Assembly: GCA_950106755.1 (NCBI GenBank)
Contig: OX467082.1
Span: 8,618,001 to 8,682,000, forward strand
From: Climacium dendroides
Taxonomy: Eukaryota; Streptophyta; Bryopsida; Hypnales; Climaciaceae
DNA: 64,000 nt
Direction: 5' to 3'
Shown: positions 11,844-23,100 of the stretch, piece after piece
Layout of the letters: each line of letters opens with the position of its first letter
Numbering within the stretch: the first letter of the stretch is position 1
Position numbers and translations under genes: made by a program
Notes under the pieces: generated by a model
What the model was told of the DNA's origin: nothing
Seen by the model: the letters and a program-made list of their open reading frames with translations, nothing else
Databases searched by the model: none

Positions 11844-12989
11844 CCACATCCATTTTCTGGACGATGAACAGATTGAAGTTTTTGTTTCTGTCTTGTGGAT
11901 GAAAGTCATCCTAATTTGGGGTGATACTTTATCAAGTTCTTGTCTTATCTAATGGTTGGATTTGGTGTTACTAGAATACAAATTTTTCTAAAATTACAAA
12001 TGCAGTAAGTGTGTCAAGTGGTCAAATTGCATTGACTCTAGTTCAAACCAAGTTTGCAAAAATGAAATCATAGATGTAAAGAACACAGAAATTTCAAAAA
12101 ATCACCATGTCAAGAGAAACTCATTTTGAATCCATTCCAATAAGGTTTGTTCAAAACATGATAATATTTTGTTTGTAATCAAATTTTGAAGGAATTTTGA
12201 AATTTCCCTATCTAAATTTATAGAAAATATTGGTGATAGCATTGATGAATCTAACCATTCAAATGGAATCTAAAATTCAAAATCTACAATTGTCCTTTGT
12301 ATGTCACCTCTAAAATATTCTTTCAAATAGTACTTTATAATTATTTTCTCCAAATCGTCAATTTTGGAGAAGAATTTAGATGCTTCAAGAGTTAAAGCTT
12401 AGAATGGTCTCTTTTTTATCTTTTGCTTGGAAGATAGGAATAGGTTTTGTTGCATAGATTTTGGACCATCTCCTCATTACCATGTTACAAAGTCTAAGTT
12501 AATCCCTTGAACTTGCATTGGATTCCATAGTATGAAAGCATTTCCACCAGTGGCTTCCCTATTCCTATCTCCAAATGTAGTTGTCATTCAAATGGAAAGG
12601 GATAGGGAAGCTCTATCCCACCAATTTGTCCCCTAAATCCTCCAAATTTTACCTATAGTTACTTTGATAGGAGACTTGTTAGTGAGCCAATGAAGGAGCC
12701 TCGGTTAAAATACAAGTATTTTATTCTAAAAAAAGGGATAGAATTTATCAAACCCAGTTCCCTAAATTAGGTGCCTTTTACAAGATTGGAACCCCCCTCC
12801 CCCCAAATTTTGAGATGGAGCACGATGGTGGGGAGATTCTTCCCTATTTTGATGAAATTCATCCGGATAAGGATACAAGATCTTCTTTGTGGGGATGCTC
12901 TAATAGTATGGAAGTTCTTGTAGCTGATCTTTCAACTTCAGTCATTTGCAATTATTGAATTAATTGCTCCTCTCCATTCAAGAAGTTGT
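11844..12989. other. 3' flank and AT-rich spacer
   Basis: 3' untranslated sequence of the preceding gene, then AT-rich DNA with a C-rich tract near 12790. No gene or structured element recognised. Confidence 0.4.
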
Positions 12990-13740
12990 ACTTTGGGATC
13001 CTGGTCTTTGACTTCTTTTAGGTAGTAAGGTAGAAACATCTAAAATCGTCCCTATCCCCATTCTTGTACTCTAGACTGTGACTAAATCTATTTTGATTTT
13101 TTGATTTTCTATGTTGAAGAATTGAATTGAGAATTTAGGAAAAAATACTCAACAAAAAAACACGTGATTTTCACTCATTAAAAAATTCTTAAGTAGAAAT
13201 AGGTTCAAGATTGAAGGAATAACTAAAATGCTAATAGCTCTAAGATGGAATTGAAACACAATAATTCCAATGGTGAGATTGTTCTAGCAAGCAAACTTAA
13301 CCCTATCCAACAATCTTTTTTTAAAATTGTACAAATTGCATTCAAAAATGGATTCTATAAGTTATTTTTTCCAGAAGATGCTTAGATTGCCCAAAAAATA
13401 AGTTTGTCCATAACTTTCTCATCACTAGTCCACATAGAATGAATCAAAGTTATAGATGTATACAAAAATATAATCTTTGAGGAAAAAATTGAAAACTAAA
13501 AAAATTTGACTTTTTGTGATTTAGGGGGGGGGACTGCCCTTGGAGTTGCTCTTTGGACTCATGGTATCATAACTTTTGTTTCTGGGCACCAATTGAAATA
13601 ATATTATATTCCTAGAAAGCTAATCTGATCTCTTGTCTTCCAAAAAAGTTTCAAAAAATCATGTCAAAAATTAAGATCACATGAACCTACCCCAAGTCCC
13701 AAGAGTCCTCCATAGGAACTTTGGGACTTTAGGGGTTCAA
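12990..13740 (-). mobile_element. Degenerate reverse copy of the 0.9-kb TTAA element
   Basis: On the minus strand this region follows 16270-17176. Shared blocks include TTGGTGCCCAGAAACAAAAG (near 13575-13595), the AACTTATAGAATCCATTTTTGAATGCAA segment (near 13340-13370) and an outer end TTGAACCCCTAAAGTCCC instead of TTAACCCCTAAAGGACC. The other end is eroded or lost, so the left border is approximate. Non-coding. Confidence 0.65.
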
Positions 13741-14676
13741 GATTAAACACTTTCTTGTCTATTTTTGAGACAACCTCACATAAGAGTTGAAATCAAGAGC
13801 AATATTGAACTATGCAACCGCAACCGCAAACCCCCAGAGATTAAAATTAGTGCAAAAGACACAAAACCCTTATTTTCATAGCTTGTAGCATTGTTTATAT
13901 TGTAAGTCTTAGATAGCTTGAACATTCAAGTAATCAAAATTCAAACCAACATGGTGTTTAGCATCCATGAGATTCAACAACAAAGTCTATCACGTAGAAG
14001 GAAAGCAAACATTTAATTTGAATAAAAAAGGGATTGCGTTCGTTCTTGATGTCAAAGTTTCTTGGTGCCAAAGTGCCCTATTAGGGAAGCCTAAGCATCC
14101 CCTAAAGGACCCCATGATAAAAAAAATATTTAAAAAGGATCTTAGAGTTGTTTCAAAGTTATGAACTAAAGTATTAATTTTCATACCAAACTAATCAAGT
14201 AGGGCTTCATGTTGTTGTGCACAACTGTTGACAATTGTGTTGCAAGGAAGAAACATTAATTTTTTATTGTTTGTTTTTAGTTTAAAAAAAGTCATTACAA
14301 AAATAAAATTAGAATCATAATGATAGTAGAAATTATTTTTTACTGACATAACAAATACTAGCATGTTTCCAAGTGGTTTCAAATCATTTCTACCTAGTAA
14401 CTTCAAATCCACAAATTCATTACCAAAAAGAGAACTCCCCTTTCAACAACATGCTAGAAAAGGTGCCATCTCAAAGTGACAAAGTCAAGAATGCAAATGA
14501 ACCCACATCATAAATACATCATTGTTGATGATATAAGCACCTTCAATGGTTGTAAAATATCTATTTATACATATGCTCAAGGTTCATACTCAGACATTAG
14601 AATCATTGTGTAAATTTCCTCTTGTCATAAACTATTGGAAGATTGAAGAAAAGTACCTATTACATAGTACTATATA
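13741..14676. other. AT-rich spacer, no gene seen
   Basis: No coding region with family resemblance and no repeat structure assigned. Confidence 0.4.
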
Positions 14677-15205
14677 CTCCCTTTGTCCCAAATGATCTTT
14701 CTCTTGAACAAAATGTTCCAAATTAAGGTTGAAAATAACATCTTTTAAACCCATTTCAGATTGTAAATAGAATTCATTGCACTCCTAGAGTCCTAGAAAC
14801 TTTGAATTTTGGAACCCTTTTCAAAGTGCAATTGAAGAGTATTGAAAAGTAGAATTTTAGGGGGCATTTTTAGGGAGCACCAATGAGCACTTAATTGTTG
14901 AATGTGAGGAGTCATTTTGTAGGTAGTTAGTATGGGCACAAAACCATATGTGGACCTCTCTACCACCTTCCAAAGCTTTATCTCCTTCAATCAACAACAT
15001 TCAAAGTGATGCAAAAAAAAAAAAATATATATATATATATATATATTGTTCACTGATCCCTTTAGTTATTTCATTTATCTTTTGATTGATGATTGCATAA
15101 ATGGAAGTGAAACTATTATTCAAGTTGTTTTACTAGTCCTAGATAGCAATTGAAAGCCAAATTTGACCAATTTTCAATAGAAAGATCATTTTGGAACAAA
15201 GGGAG
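14677..15205. mobile_element. Stowaway-type (Tc1/mariner) MITE
   Basis: Ends CTCCCTTTGTCCCAAATGAT and the complement of CTCCCTTTGTTCCAAAATGA, matching over about 28 bp, flanked by TA at 14675-14676 and 15206-15207. The CTCCCT start is the Stowaway signature known from flowering plants. At 529 bp it is long for the class and includes an internal A-run plus (AT)n microsatellite at about 15013-15046. No transposase. Confidence 0.88.
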
Positions 15206-16269
15206 TATTATATTTCAATAATCATTCATTTTTATAATCATTCATTTTTTAAGTACTATGGATTGATACTCAATCTATGTGTGTAGAAAAATTAGCTTTC
15301 ACCAAAAGCTTTTGAAATTTCTTTTAATGCAAAAATATAAAATGAAATAAACTTCAAATTTTTGAAAGCTTCCATTGCATACCTATCAACACATTTACAT
15401 TAAAATCTAAATAAAGGATGTTATCTCAAAAATATTCATAGTAGTTAAATAAAATTGATCAAAATTATCAAAATGAACTTTTTCCAAGAAATGTAGAGAA
15501 GTTTAAGAATTTTGGATGCAAATGATTGCAAGACTAGAATAATCCTAACAATTTTCAAAAAAATTCGAACAATAAAGTAGATATGATCTTTTGTTGTAAG
15601 TTGAAAGGGATTTAAATGACAAAAGTTAAAAAAGTTGTTGCTTCCAAGCTTTATAAATTACTCCCATCGAAATAGATTTTTTGTACAAATATTGTGGTTG
15701 TCTATGCTCCATGGCAATCTTTAATTTTACTATAGACATGTCCACAAACAATAAAACAAGCCAATTTTATTTGGATTTTATTGAAAAAACTAATCTTCCT
15801 ATTGAAGCAATTGGGCTTTAATATGATGAAGAGTTACTAAATTCTATGTTTTGAAATTCATTCATGGCATCTTTGGACCTTCATGATTGCTTATATTTAC
15901 CCAAGGTAATATGGAAATGGATAATGTGGTTTACACCCAAGTAGAGGGATTAATAGGAAGACTCAAATAGGTTAAATTTTAAAAAATTATCATAATTTTA
16001 TGCCAAATTATCCAAATTGGGAGATGGAAAAATAATTCAAGATGATTGCATTGAAATTGTCACTTTAAACTACTAAACATATAGTCATAATCTAAAAATT
16101 AATTTAATTAAAAAAAAATGAAAATCATATATTAAAAATGAATCTTTACAATTTAGATTATATTAGGAAGACTTCTAAAATATTGCCATATGACATAAGG
16201 TAGAAGTACCTAAAACTACTCCACTACAATTCTATCATATATAAGTTTTGAAATGATACTAAGACAACT
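15206..16269. other. AT-rich spacer, nothing recognised
   Basis: No supported gene. An ATAAGGTAGAAGTACC word near 16196 resembles the ends of the TA-flanked AGGTAAARCA family, but no partner end was found. Confidence 0.4.
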
Positions 16270-17176
16270 TTAACCCCTAAAGGACCATTTGTCCTTCAGG
16301 GGACAAGTGGGATTTTGGACACGTACCTATGGTCTCATTTTTTGTCCATTTTTTAAAAAATTTCTTTTAAAGATATAAAAATTGATATTCTTTGTAAAAA
16401 AATATAATTTTTTTGAAATTGGTGCCCAGGAACAAAATTTATGCCCAAAAAGGAAGGGGCAGCAAAAAAAAATTAAAAAATTAAAATTTTTTTTGAAATT
16501 TTTTTCTCATAGAATATATTTTTTTTCTACATCAAAAGCTTTGATTCATTCTATTTGGATTTGTTATGAGAAAGTTATGGACAATCTTGTTTTGGAGGCA
16601 ATTAGAGCATCTTTTTGAAAAAATAACCTGTAGGATTCAATTCTGAATGCAACTTTTACAATTTAAAGAAAAGTTACATATGGTTTAGTTCACTTGCTAA
16701 AACAATCCCAATATTGTAATTAGTGCATTTTAATTCCATTTTAAAGATATTAATACTTGAGATTTTCCTTCTATCTCATACCTACTTTTCCTTGACAATT
16801 TTTTAAAGTATAAAAAAATAAGTTTTTTTGAATTTTTTATTTTGTTCTATACTCTCAACTCAATTATCCAACATAAAAATTTTAAAATCAAAACTCTGTA
16901 GTGCAAAAAATTAAAGTTAAGAAGGTTCAAAGTCAAAGAATCTAGTCCTACAATGTATTGAAAAATTTGTTTCTTTCATTTTAAACGCAAATATCTTGCA
17001 ATTTGTGCAGTCAAAAATTCTGAATTTTTTTTCATGCATTCTCATAGTAGTTAGGTGTAAGATCTTACAATTAGATGTGCAAAATAAAAATTTCAAATTC
17101 TTTTAATCTTTGCTATAGAAGTGGCAATTTTGAGAGTTTTTTGGCAGAAAAAAGGTCTTGGTCCTTTATGGGTTAA
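16270..17176 (+). mobile_element. TTAA-bounded piggyBac-like non-autonomous element, copy A
   Basis: Starts TTAACCCCTAAAGGACCA and ends TGGTCCTTTATGGGTTAA, so inverted ends match over about 18 bp and both borders are TTAA. It is 907 bp with no protein. The interior is colinear with 63167-64000 (copy B) and with the reverse copy near 12990-13740. Three copies of one element in 64 kb indicate a multiplied family. Confidence 0.85.
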
Positions 17177-18385
17177 ACAATTATTATGGAATATCCTCAA
17201 CTTTACTTGTAACATGCCATGGTTGTAAACTAAAAGAGTCTTTCATCCCTTATTACCGTAAAGACCAAAGGCAACAACATAAATTTCCAAAATTGTGAAG
17301 ATGTATTAGAAAATGCAATTTAGAAAAAAAAAAAATTGTTGAAGAATTTTAAGCAAAATTGAAAAATGTGATTCAAAGATTGCATCCAAGCATATGATCA
17401 TAACTACTACTTTACTATCCAATTTTTTTAAATAAAATTTATAATAAAAATTGAATTAAAAAATTTGATTGTAGATTGAATATTTTCAATTTCGCAAAAA
17501 TTGTTTTCCTTTGAAATCAACATGCTAAGTTATAATTATGATGATTTTTAAAGATTTTTATTTTATTTACTTATTGAAGTCATTTTTGAAGGATTGCTAT
17601 TTGAATTTAGAAAGTAATTATTTGAATTAAAACATACTTGTATCCTTTGAACTATAAAAATGAAGAGTATGAGTACTTAGAACATGTTCGCATTTATCCA
17701 TTGTTCAAAATTTGAATGTCTTGCTCTTAAAAGGTTAAAACCATGGTTATTCCAAATTTCCAAAACTATAAAGATGTCCTAAATGCCAAATTTCCCGAAC
17801 ACGTCCCAAGTGCCTAATTTTTTGGGGACATTCATCCATTGTTTAAAACTTCTTGAAAGCTTAAATGGATATCTTTGAAGTACAAAATGTTTCAACTCTC
17901 ATTGGTTTCTTTTGAAACATTTTGGATTTGGAGAGGTCAGTTTATATGCACTACATGTTTCTTCCAACCTACACTTAAATTATTTATAGTGTAACATTTA
18001 AACTAGTGGATCAAAAAATAGCTCGGCAAATTACAAAAAATAATTTCAATTATGTTAGCCAAAATTTGATCTTATTCATTGCATCTAGTGGTTCACGTAT
18101 GGCAAAGGAGGAACTATAGCATGTATGCCTAAAAGTGACAAACACTATAAGAAACCTCCATTTTTTAAACAAGCTGAAAAATGTGGCGATACATTTTTCT
18201 GGCATCAAGTATGTTGCTATGGATGTCCAAAAAAATCCATTTAAAATGATGTGGCAAAAATATGCAAAAATCTAAGAAAATGTGCCATATTTAGGATGCA
18301 ACATCTACACAAACATGGTCAAAGAAGGAGCCAAAAGTGTGCCATGTAGTAGCAACATCACCTCCACACAAGCACCACGCAAGCA
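17177..18385. other. AT-rich spacer, no gene seen
   Basis: No coding region supported. A CACTATAAGAAACC word at 18144 resembles an En/Spm end but has no matching partner nearby. Confidence 0.4.
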
Positions 18386-18489
18386 GGTAGTGTGATGGAA
18401 TTTTTCACCCGACCAAGATTACTATTGTTTTCAGGGTAGTGTGATGGAATTTTTTCACCCGACCTGACCAAGATTACTATTGTTTTCAG
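18386..18489. repeat. Two-copy tandem duplication, ~50 bp
   Basis: The unit beginning GGTAGTGTGATGGAATTTTT and ending GATTACTATTGTTTTCAG occurs at 18386-18434 and 18435-18489. The second copy has small insertions, including GACCT. Near-identity suggests a recent slippage duplication. Confidence 0.9.
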
Positions 18490-18561
18490 CAATGCCAACT
18501 TAAACCTTAAGAAGAATTTTGATACTATTTTTAGCAATGTCAATTTAGACGTCTAGACATT

Positions 18562-18705
18562 TTTTGAATTGTTAGCTTTGAGGTCCAAATATTTTGCAAC
18601 ATCAACTTTTACTTACACCATACATTGTACATCTTTTGAATTGTTAGCTTTGAGGTCCAAATATTTTGCAACATCAACTTTTACTTACACCATACATTGT
18701 ACATC
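18562..18705. repeat. Perfect two-copy tandem duplication, 72 bp
   Basis: The unit from TTTTGAATTGTTAGC to CATACATTGTACATC occupies 18562-18633 and 18634-18705 with no difference seen between copies. Intergenic and non-coding. Confidence 0.93.
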
Positions 18706-19212
18706 ATAAGCAAAATGCTAGACATTGTACATCATATACAATACATAATACAACATATTTGAAATTTATGTTAATTGCTTGAAAGGCCACTTATTGTGAA
18801 TATATTGATAAGAGAGGGAACCTATTTATATAAGTGGTAGCAAGAGGGAACACAAATCATATGGGATATGTGAATTTTTTGAAAAAAGAAGTAAATGTTT
18901 AAGTTGACATCACAAAAACATTTGAATGTCTTAATTGATGTCTCAGTGATGTCTAATAAAACACAGTTCAAATTTTTAGATTGTGTCAAAGTGTACTAAT
19001 GTAGCATGCCACTTCATCCTTGTCAAAAACAATGTCAATCAAATGCCATAGGACTACCTTTCCTTTATGTTTTCAAATGTGGCTAGGATTTTATAGTAAC
19101 TTTCACTAACTTACTTGGACTTAGATCCAAACCCTACAATTCTAAGATGTTGTACAGAACACAACTATGTTTTTTTTCAATGTCTCCTAGAACATCACCA
19201 TTGTCTAAACAT

Positions 19213-19353
19213 CATTATTAGAAAATTCAATTTTTTTATTGATTTGGTAGCATTGATGTGGTTCACTTTTCTCTTGATTTGAACAAAATAAACAAAAAAA
19301 TACACCAAATCAACACAACCAAATCAATAGAGAAATTGAATTTTCTAGTAGTG
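19213..19353. mobile_element. 141-bp CACTA-superfamily MITE with CAT target duplication
   Basis: The left end CATTATTAGAAAATTCAATT pairs with a right end whose complement is CACTACTAGAAAATTCAATT, and pairing continues to TTGATTTGGT. The 3-bp CAT is directly repeated on both sides (19210-19212 and 19354-19356), as expected for CACTA elements. The right end keeps the canonical CACTA; the left end has diverged to CATTA. No coding capacity. Confidence 0.85.
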
Positions 19354-20166
19354 CATCAACTTGTTCTACTTGTGATATCCTAACATTTTGGGGAACATCC
19401 AATTGAATATTGTCTCCCATGACTTTAATCCCATATTTGCACTCTTATTTGAGAAATATGCTTATGTATTGCTATTGTCCAAAAAACAAGCTAGTGAAAG
19501 TAAGAAAATTAATACTACGAATCTAAATCTTACATTTACTTATCAAATGTTAAACAACAACACATAACATACTCACTTTGAGGTGTACAATTTCTTTTTA
19601 ATGTATTTACTTTGCATAGAGTATTATTTCATTTGTACTAGAAAAAATAATAATAACGCTAAGGTTTTGATAATCTATAAGCTATATACTACAATCAATT
19701 TAAGAGTTTTATTTTAGAGATGTTGAAAATTTGATATTGTAACATGATACTATTGAAATAACTATTTGGTTGACTATCAATTAGATTAGTGATATCCAAT
19801 CCTTGCTAGTGTTAAACAGACATGAACATGAAGACTCATGACCAAGTTGATGTAAAAACATAAGGATCCAAGCCCATTTGTTATAGGTGGAAAGACATGC
19901 TAGACAATTTTGGTCCAATGAAATATTTCAAAACAAGTATGGGGACCAATAATGTCACTTTAAAGGACTGATGCGCTATTCTTCTAGATAAAGGACCCTA
20001 TGGTTGGTTTAAGATTGATTAAATGAATCTTGTATGCATCAAGGCTTGAACCACATTTAATGGGGTCATTCAAAATCGACGATCCAATCTGTGGAACTCC
20101 AGTAACAGCAAAGAAATCACGTCTTTTATAATTTGCAGTCTACATCGGAAAAACTGTGTCAAAATT
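19354..20166. other. Intergenic DNA and 3' flank of the WD-repeat gene
   Basis: AT-rich to about 20000, then probable 3' untranslated sequence of the minus-strand gene ending at 20167. No other feature supported. Confidence 0.4.
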
Positions 20167-23100
20167 TCACACGGACATCGCATTAGGATCGGCTGATAAA
20201 TTATCAAGATTAGCTGGCCTCAAGATGTTAAATCCATCTCCTGCTGTTGACATCAGCATCCCTTGGATTTGAGGATGCCAATGACACTCTTTCAGATCCT
20301 TCTGACCCTGTAATAAACAACCCAAAAAAAAGGTAAGCTGGAATACTAACTTTCACTTCCTCAGAAGAACGCAGGATTCAAATTAACAATTAGATGACCA
20401 ACAGGCAAAAGAACTGGCGAGTGCGAAAAATGGGAAAAGATTTCCGAGTAGCTTGAGGAAGAAAGAAACCAAAATTCTGAAATGTACATCGAATCATCAC
20501 CTCGGTTCTCAGATGGGTTTAGGGATTAGGCCTAAACTGGAACTGGGAAAAAAAAAATCCTTGCTGACGAAAGAGGGGATTACCTGATGGACAAAAAGCA
20601 GCTGAGGAGGTAAATCTTCAGGAACCTCGGCTTGTTTTTGTTTCAATTGGGCTTGATACTCAGCTTCTTCTTCGGGATCCCTTTCTAATGCAAAGTCCCA
20701 GATTCTGAAGTCACAAACACACAAAGTCAGAAGACAGCAACGGAGGAAAATACAAGGATTATAGAACTCCAGAAACACAAATTCGAAGAGCTGGTTCAGA
20801 GGAATACGTCAATTGGTGATCAGCCGACGTAACAGCAAGTGTAGACGACTCGTGAGGGCTCCACTCAATAGATGTTATGGGAAGCGTGTGGTACTTGAAA
20901 TGAGCCACAAATGTATCCTCCTGCAATTCACAAATTTAGTATGCACAATACAAAAGAGGAATCCATTGATCTTCCACACATTTCTAAATACGAAGTCATG
21001 AACGATACTTGAAGATCGCATGATCCTTCTCAAACAAAAAAAGGTACCTTTAGGTTTCTCAAATCCCAAATCCTGAAGGTGCCGTCATCACAACCGGAGG
21101 CAATAAAACAACTCGCCAGCCTGTTACCAGAGGAAAGAGTTAGATAAAATCATTTCAATTATGCTATTTTCCTACTGCTACCTATTCTGCTGCGACTTTC
21201 CCTCACCTTGAAAGATTACATCCACATCAGCAAGATTAATCACATCATCGATACGACAAAGCGCATAGTTCTGTAGAATTGGATTCCGAGGTTGCTCACG
21301 AGCATCCTCTGCAGATGGGAACAAAGGCATCCTCACAAACCCCAACTCGGGACCAAAACAGGCAATCCAGATTCGTACCGATTCCAAGAAATAACATTGA
21401 TATCAGCATTGTGAGCTTTGATCGAGATTGCAGAGCCTTGACGACTACGTGTGTCCCAAATTCGCAAACTACCATCCACAGAACAAGACGCAAAAACGTC
21501 TGCTTCGGTTGGACTCCACTGCAGAGCACCAAACAACATAGCGCACGAGTTACCTTCCAGTCTTGGTCCGAATACCATCACCAACAAAATAACATCGCTC
21601 ACAAACAGCCGCGGTATCTCTCAGCTACAAAACTAGCAGATGCACCTCCATTCACAACAGAGCGACAACTGCCACACCTTTCAGACAAAATTGCTACTTG
21701 CATCCAGGACTCTAGGCATGCCCCATAAAGGCATCAAGTGAAATGTACACTTCCTTGTGTACCTGTAGATCTTCGACACTGGCAGTGTGGCCCATGAAAG
21801 GGGCCTTTTCAACCACCCACTTCCCTGCTGGGGTTGGCTCCCACAAATGGATAGCACTCTTACAATCACCTTAAACAGCAGTAAGGATCAACTCAATTAG
21901 TAGCCAATGTGAAGTATGTCAGGAAGCTTTCACTGAAGTGGAACACAAAACAAAGCAAAAAATTGCACAGAAACTTCTCTAATTAGGTGTAACATGAACT
22001 CGTTTGTGAAAATGCAAACAGCTGTCCAAAAGGTTAGTAACAAAAAGCCCGACCTACCAGAAAGGAGACGACCAGCTGTAATCGGACTCCAATCAAGAGC
22101 ATAGCCCTCATCTTTGTGCCCAGTGAAAACATGTAAAGGGGCTTGACGCACAGTGTTGGCTACGCCAGGAGCATCAGGTCCACTACTTGCCATCGATCGA
22201 ATGTGAGCTCCCATGTCCCATACCTGCAGAACCGGAACACGTTAAGCATGCAGACGGGATGGCATCCTACAGAAAACACAGACAAAAACAAAAACAATAC
22301 AAAATGTGGCATGCATAAACCTCACATCACTTCACAATTTAGTCTCCACCCGAATGGGCGGCATGTAAACTTCTCAAAATTAATCCATGATGAAAGAACC
22401 AGTACCTGAACGTAACCTGTGTCGGCCCAAGTGGCAACGATATGGGATTGTTGAGTCATAGCCCGCACTCTGTTTACACAGCCTTGATGAGCCACTAAAC
22501 GTACCTACCAAATTCAGAAGTAGAACTCCGATAAGCTGAAAACAGGTAAGACCTTTTCTCACTCAAGTACCACTAACAATTAAATGTTATCGCATTCAAA
22601 CAGGAGCCGTTTAAATTTATACAGAACAAGGAATATCTGTCCTGGCGTAGGGTAGAGAGTGATGGTGAGAACGAACAACACAAATTAGAAAAATACGAAA
22701 TTGATTTGCTTGAAATTTGCAAACCTTGAGAATAGGTTTCTTGGACTGAGTTGGCTGATCCGGCGCCCCGGACACATCCTCCTCCCCTTCTTCATCACTA
22801 CTGCTCTCACTGTCACTAGCATCCCCATCGTCCAACTTAGACGGAGATTTCGGAATTCTACCTGTCACATTCGTCATGCGCACAACAGCAATTGCGTTGT
22901 TGCCTGCTTGATCAGCCTGGAGATGTCCACACATGAAAGATGCTTCAGAAGTTCATTCGTTAAGTGATTCAAAGTGAAATGTTCCAATTGTTTCTGTGAC
23001 AGTACGGGTAAACATATGAATGAAGACACCAATGTACATCGGTATTAGCAAGCCGATTTAAGGTAATTCAATCACGAATTTTCAACACTGTTGCATTCGA

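Noticed and set aside
18144..18160. CACTATAAGAAACC, a possible En/Spm left end
   Set aside because: No matching right end or 3-bp duplication found within several kilobases.
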